Assembly: GCA_000472185.1 (NCBI GenBank) | Contig: AVDB01000006.1 | Location: forward strand, 62,001 to 126,000 | Reading direction: 5' to 3' | DNA: 64,000 nt | Source: Rhodobacteraceae bacterium HIMB11 | GTDB lineage: Bacteria; Pseudomonadota; Alphaproteobacteria; Rhodobacterales; Rhodobacteraceae | Part shown: positions 61,181-64,000 of the stretch, piece by piece | How positions within the stretch are numbered: the first letter of the stretch is position 1 | Layout of the letters: each line of letters opens with the position of its first letter | Made by a program: the position numbers and the translations under genes | Notes under the pieces: model-generated | Databases searched by the model: none | What the model saw: only the letters and a program-made list of their open reading frames with translations | Told to the model about the DNA's origin: nothing

Positions 61181-61678
61181 ACCTCAGCCGCCATTTTACC
61201 ACGTTTGCCTGAAATCACACGGATTGCCACTGCCTCGCTTGCTTGTAAATCCGCAAGACCTGACCGCCGTAAGATTTCGACATGCACAGACACGTCCTCT
61301 GAACTTCCCCAAATATTGGCAAATCCAAATCCCTTGGCTTTATCAAACCATTTTACGCGCGCAGCCTCAAGTGGTAGTTGCGCCACTTTTGCGTCGTCAA
61401 CGTTCTCAAGATTTGCACGTGATGCTGAAGTTGTTTCGGGTGGCGCTATCGACAACACAACAGTTGCCTGCACACCCTTGGGCAATAAATTCGATCCGCG
61501 CATTATCTGCCACCGAACTTTGCCCGAAATTTCAAAGAACATTTGCATGAAGCAAAATATCGTCTTGGGTTCCATCTGCTGCGATAAAACCAAAGCTTTT
61601 ACTTGGGTCGAACCACTTCACGACCTCGCACAGCCTGCGTTCTATTTCCTGTATCACGTTACCACCGCGTATTGTCAT
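61150..61678 (-). pseudogene. Two-domain cold-shock protein gene with a nonsense codon and a frameshift
   Basis: From ATG 61678 the first cold-shock domain reads VVKWFDPSKSFGFIAADG and DDILLHANVL, then TGA at 61534-61532, where the family usually has Arg before NFGQSSVADNARIEF. After that the frame must shift near 61480-61490 to reach the second part (GVQATVVLSIAPP, then VKWFDKAKGFGFANIWG) which is open to 61150. So two lesions separate the two nucleic-acid-binding domains. The second domain could be made from an internal start (ATG 61593 or 61503). A functional role is doubtful. Confidence 0.65.
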
Positions 61679-61793
61679 GCCCTGACTATAGTTATGCAAC
61701 ACTATACTATACTAATGCGATAGATATTTTCTTAGTTAACATTTTATGTGCTAATTTCATGTAACGTGAAATTATATTTACTGTAACAATGGC

Positions 61794-62399
61794 TTATGGG
61801 TAAAGGCGCTGAATGCCCCAATCCGCATTACAACCTATGCGCGACCAACGAAATCTGTCGTGAAGCCTAAATTCCCCATCTGCCCAGAATTCCATTTCCA
61901 ACGGACGAATGCGCCAGCCACCCCAATAGTCGGGGCGTTTTGGGTTTAATCCGTTTTTTGCGGTGACTTTTGCAACCTCTGCAACCAATGTCGTACGCGA
62001 TGCAAGCGGTTGGGATTGTTGCGATGCAATGGCGCCCAATCGGCTCTTTAAGGAACGTGAATTGTAATAGGCATCCGCCTGCGCGCCATCCTCTTTTTCA
62101 ACCACGCCTCGCACCCGTATCTGACGATGAAGCGCTTTTGAATGCCACACAAAGGCGGCCTTGCCCGCCTGTATAATCTCTTGTGACTTGCGACTGTTGT
62201 AATTGGTATAAAACACGAAACTGTCTTCATCGATGGCCTTTAGCAGAACCATACGAACATTCGGCAACCCATCTGCGTCCACTGTCGACAGGGCAATCGC
62301 ATTGGGATCATTTAACTCTCCCGCCTCTGCCTCGCCTAACCAACGACGTGCAATTTCAAATGGGTTGTCGCCTGCAAAAATACCGTTTCGTTCGCTCAT
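61794..62399 (-). CDS. pdxH: Pyridoxamine 5'-phosphate oxidase
   Basis: A 201-residue flavoprotein. [22 protein letters not shown] (FMN strand, recognised by VRMVLLK and [13 protein letters not shown]), [15 protein letters not shown] and the C-terminal [15 protein letters not shown] are the family marks. It oxidises pyridoxamine or pyridoxine phosphate to pyridoxal phosphate. The last residues read WGIQRLYP, which agrees with family ends. ATG 62399 (MSERNG) is chosen; 62411 is possible. It lies divergent from fabI. Confidence 0.95.
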   Translation of the reverse strand: MSERNGIFAGDNPFEIARRWLGEAEAGELNDPNAIALSTVDADGLPNVRMVLLKAIDEDSFVFYTNYNSRKSQEIIQAGKAAFVWHSKALHRQIRVRGVVEKEDGAQADAYYNSRSLKSRLGAIASQQSQPLASRTTLVAEVAKVTAKNGLNPKRPDYWGGWRIRPLEMEFWADGEFRLHDRFRWSRIGCNADWGIQRLYP

Positions 62400-62506
62400 C
62401 TGCTGCCTCATGTGGTTAATTATGTGTGATCCTAACGATCAGACTTGATGGATTATGTCGGATCAACTAAACGCAAGATAACTGAATATTGGGCGGAGAC
62501 GAGGCA

Positions 62507-63331
62507 ATGTCAAATAATCTACTTGCAGGAAAACGTGGATTAATCATGGGTTTGGCGAATGACAAATCCATCGCATGGGGAATTGCAAAGGCCTGCGCCG
62601 ATGCAGGCGCAGAGATGTGTTTTTCCTATCAAGGGGAGGCGTTGAAGAAACGCGTTGCACCGCTGGCCGCACAATGTGGCAGTGATTTTTTGGTTGAATG
62701 CGATGTGACGGATATGGACAGCGTTGATGCTGTTTTCGCGGAAATTGAAAAACGCTGGGGCAAAATTGACTTTTTGGTTCATGCGATTGGATTTTCGGAT
62801 AAGGCGGAATTGCGCGGCCGTTACGTTGACACCTCACGCGACAATTTCAATATGACAATGGATATTTCAGTTTATTCCTTCACCGCCGTGGCGCAGCGCG
62901 CAGAAAAATTGATGACGGACGGCGGTTCTATGTTGACGATGACCTATTATGGCGCGGAACAGGTGATGCCGCATTATAACGTTATGGGCGTTGCCAAAGC
63001 CGCGCTTGAAGCATCCGTTATGTATTTGGCTGAGGATTTGGGCAAACAAAACATTCGCGTCAACGCAATTTCCGCAGGTCCAATCAAAACATTGGCGGCC
63101 AGCGGCATTGGCGATTTCCGCTATATTCTGAAATGGAACGAATTAAACTCACCATTGCGCCGCACGGTGACAATTGATGATGTGGGCAAATCCGCGCTTT
63201 ATTTACTGTCTGACCTCAGTTCTGGCGTGACGGGTGAAAATCTACACGTTGATTCAGGCTATCATGTCGTTGGCATGAAGGCGGTGGACGCGCCCGATAT
63301 TGATGTAGTGACCGGAAAGAAAGACTCATGA
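62507..63331 (+). CDS. fabI: Enoyl-ACP reductase (NADH)
   Basis: A 274-residue Fab[14 protein letters not shown] is the NADH loop, the catalytic Tyr-x6-Lys lies in [15 protein letters not shown], and [17 protein letters not shown] is the substrate-binding loop. It performs the last reduction in fatty-acid elongation and is the triclosan target. ATG 62507 is chosen over 62489. Its stop overlaps the gpt start by four bases. Confidence 0.97.
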   Translation: MSNNLLAGKRGLIMGLANDKSIAWGIAKACADAGAEMCFSYQGEALKKRVAPLAAQCGSDFLVECDVTDMDSVDAVFAEIEKRWGKIDFLVHAIGFSDKAELRGRYVDTSRDNFNMTMDISVYSFTAVAQRAEKLMTDGGSMLTMTYYGAEQVMPHYNVMGVAKAALEASVMYLAEDLGKQNIRVNAISAGPIKTLAASGIGDFRYILKWNELNSPLRRTVTIDDVGKSALYLLSDLSSGVTGENLHVDSGYHVVGMKAVDAPDIDVVTGKKDS

Positions 63332-63834
63332 CAGAACGCCTGCCCCACGAAAAAGGATTTCACGTAAGTTGGGATCAACTTCACCGCGACGCACGTGCGC
63401 TTGCCTGGCGTTTGGATGGCCAGGGCCCGGATGAAGGCGGTGCATGGCGCGCTGTTGTTGCGATCACCCGCGGTGGCATGGCGCCTGCAATGATCATTGC
63501 GCGTGAATTGGATATTCGTTTGGTCGACACGATCAGCGTTAAATCCTATAACCACCAAACACAAAGCGAACCGCGCATCATCAAAATGCCTGACCAAGAA
63601 TTGGTCGGCGATGGTGAGGGTGTTTTGATCATCGATGATTTGGTGGATACAGGCAAAACATTAGAAGTTGTTCGCAAGGTGTTGCCCAAAGCACATGTTG
63701 CAACCGTCTACGCAAAACCAATGGGGCGTGATCAGGTGAATTCCTTTGTGACTGAAGTCAGCCAAGATACTTGGATTTTCTTCCCATGGGATTTGGCATT
63801 GCAATATGTCGAACCCTACCGCGGCAGAGATTAA
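63328..63834 (+). CDS. gpt: Xanthine-guanine phosphoribosyltransferase
   Basis: A 168-residue PRTase. [20 protein letters not shown] is near the start and [13 protein letters not shown] is the PRPP-binding loop. [12 protein letters not shown] and [12 protein letters not shown] are typical of xanthine-guanine PRTase. It salvages xanthine and guanine to their nucleotides. The last 29 bases overlap the next gene in another frame. Confidence 0.93.
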   Translation: MTERLPHEKGFHVSWDQLHRDARALAWRLDGQGPDEGGAWRAVVAITRGGMAPAMIIARELDIRLVDTISVKSYNHQTQSEPRIIKMPDQELVGDGEGVLIIDDLVDTGKTLEVVRKVLPKAHVATVYAKPMGRDQVNSFVTEVSQDTWIFFPWDLALQYVEPYRGRD

Positions 63835-64000
63835 CCCTTTGCCATCCAAGGGGCGCACATCAAACCTAATCGCGCCGCCGATCAAAGCGGCGCGTAAATG
63901 GTTGGATGGCATGGAATTTCCTGTGGACCGCCCCCTGATTGATGTCAGTCAAGCGGCCCCAACCGCCCCACCCCCCATCGAAATGCGTCAGGCCATGGCC
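63806..64000 (+). CDS. Aminotransferase class I/II, N-terminal part (cut by window end)
   Basis: A frame of 65 codons from ATG 63806 that stays open to the end of the window. It reads [17 protein letters not shown] and continues with [13 protein letters not shown] and [15 protein letters not shown], which is the usual N-terminus of PLP-dependent class I/II aminotransferases of this group. The PLP-binding Lys lies beyond the window, so identity rests on the N-terminal pattern. It starts 29 bases inside gpt, suggesting translational coupling. Confidence 0.7.
   Translation, partial: MSNPTAAEINPLPSKGRTSNLIAPPIKAARKWLDGMEFPVDRPLIDVSQAAPTAPPPIEMRQAMA

Overview
The window reads as chromosomal DNA of a marine alphaproteobacterium of the Rhodobacteraceae (Roseobacter group), at roughly even base composition. 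The evidence is gene content and order: a methionine synthase that appears split into separate proteins (bmt-like and corrinoid subunits), a soluble PhoR, a class II B12-dependent ribonucleotide reductase, two dimethylglycine-dehydrogenase-like flavoproteins, a DctB/DctD pair, a fabI-pdxH-csp neighbourhood, an exact alphaproteobacterial LexA motif and an exact CtrA motif.

Layout. 1-11.3 kb is core: 3' end of rnd, a lipoprotein, sufE, the corrinoid/DUF1638/homocysteine methyltransferase group around a LexA-box radical SAM gene, purC-purS-purQ, dctB-dctD, dsbB and a YqaA-type membrane protein. 11.4-19.7 kb looks like an accessory island. It begins right after tRNA-Leu(CAA) with a GC-rich degenerate repeat block and carries a six-gene operon (Rieske oxygenase, RidA, DUF1028, Rieske oxygenase, LysR, M20 hydrolase) facing a flavin monooxygenase. 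It ends in an A/T-rich stretch with an IS3-family remnant. 20-25.6 kb has a MobA-like nucleotidyltransferase and two divergent 800-residue demethylating flavoproteins. 25.6-34.9 kb returns to core functions (CorC-like protein, xerD, aroK-aroB, yicC-gmk, gamma carbonic anhydrase).

35-38.4 kb is the Pho locus, but phoR is followed directly by a Pho box and pstB-phoU-phoB; pstS, pstC and pstA are missing. 38.4-42.7 kb holds a glutaryl-CoA dehydrogenase operon and a LuxR-type regulator broken by one TGA. 43-50.8 kb has rpsB-tsf, a HupE/DUF4198 pair, pseudouridine catabolism (psuK-psuG), DUF502 and bdhA, with a candidate small RNA upstream of bdhA. 51-56.3 kb has a peptide-type binding protein, an unusual small lipoprotein, a XRE-cupin regulator, an acyl-CoA synthetase, a DsbA-like protein and a YHS protein. 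56.4-64 kb has nrdJ, tRNA-Pro(UGG), DUF192, a doubly damaged cold-shock gene, pdxH, fabI, gpt and the start of an aminotransferase.

The recurring theme is one-carbon and methyl-group metabolism of methylated osmolytes, dependent on B12 and flavins. The strongest candidate for an undescribed system is the Rieske/RidA/DUF1028/M20/flavin-monooxygenase island, probably a pathway for an N-methylated or heterocyclic nitrogen compound. Four genes carry disrupting lesions (PAS, LuxR, a 140-codon unknown, cold shock), which suggests ongoing decay or base-call errors.
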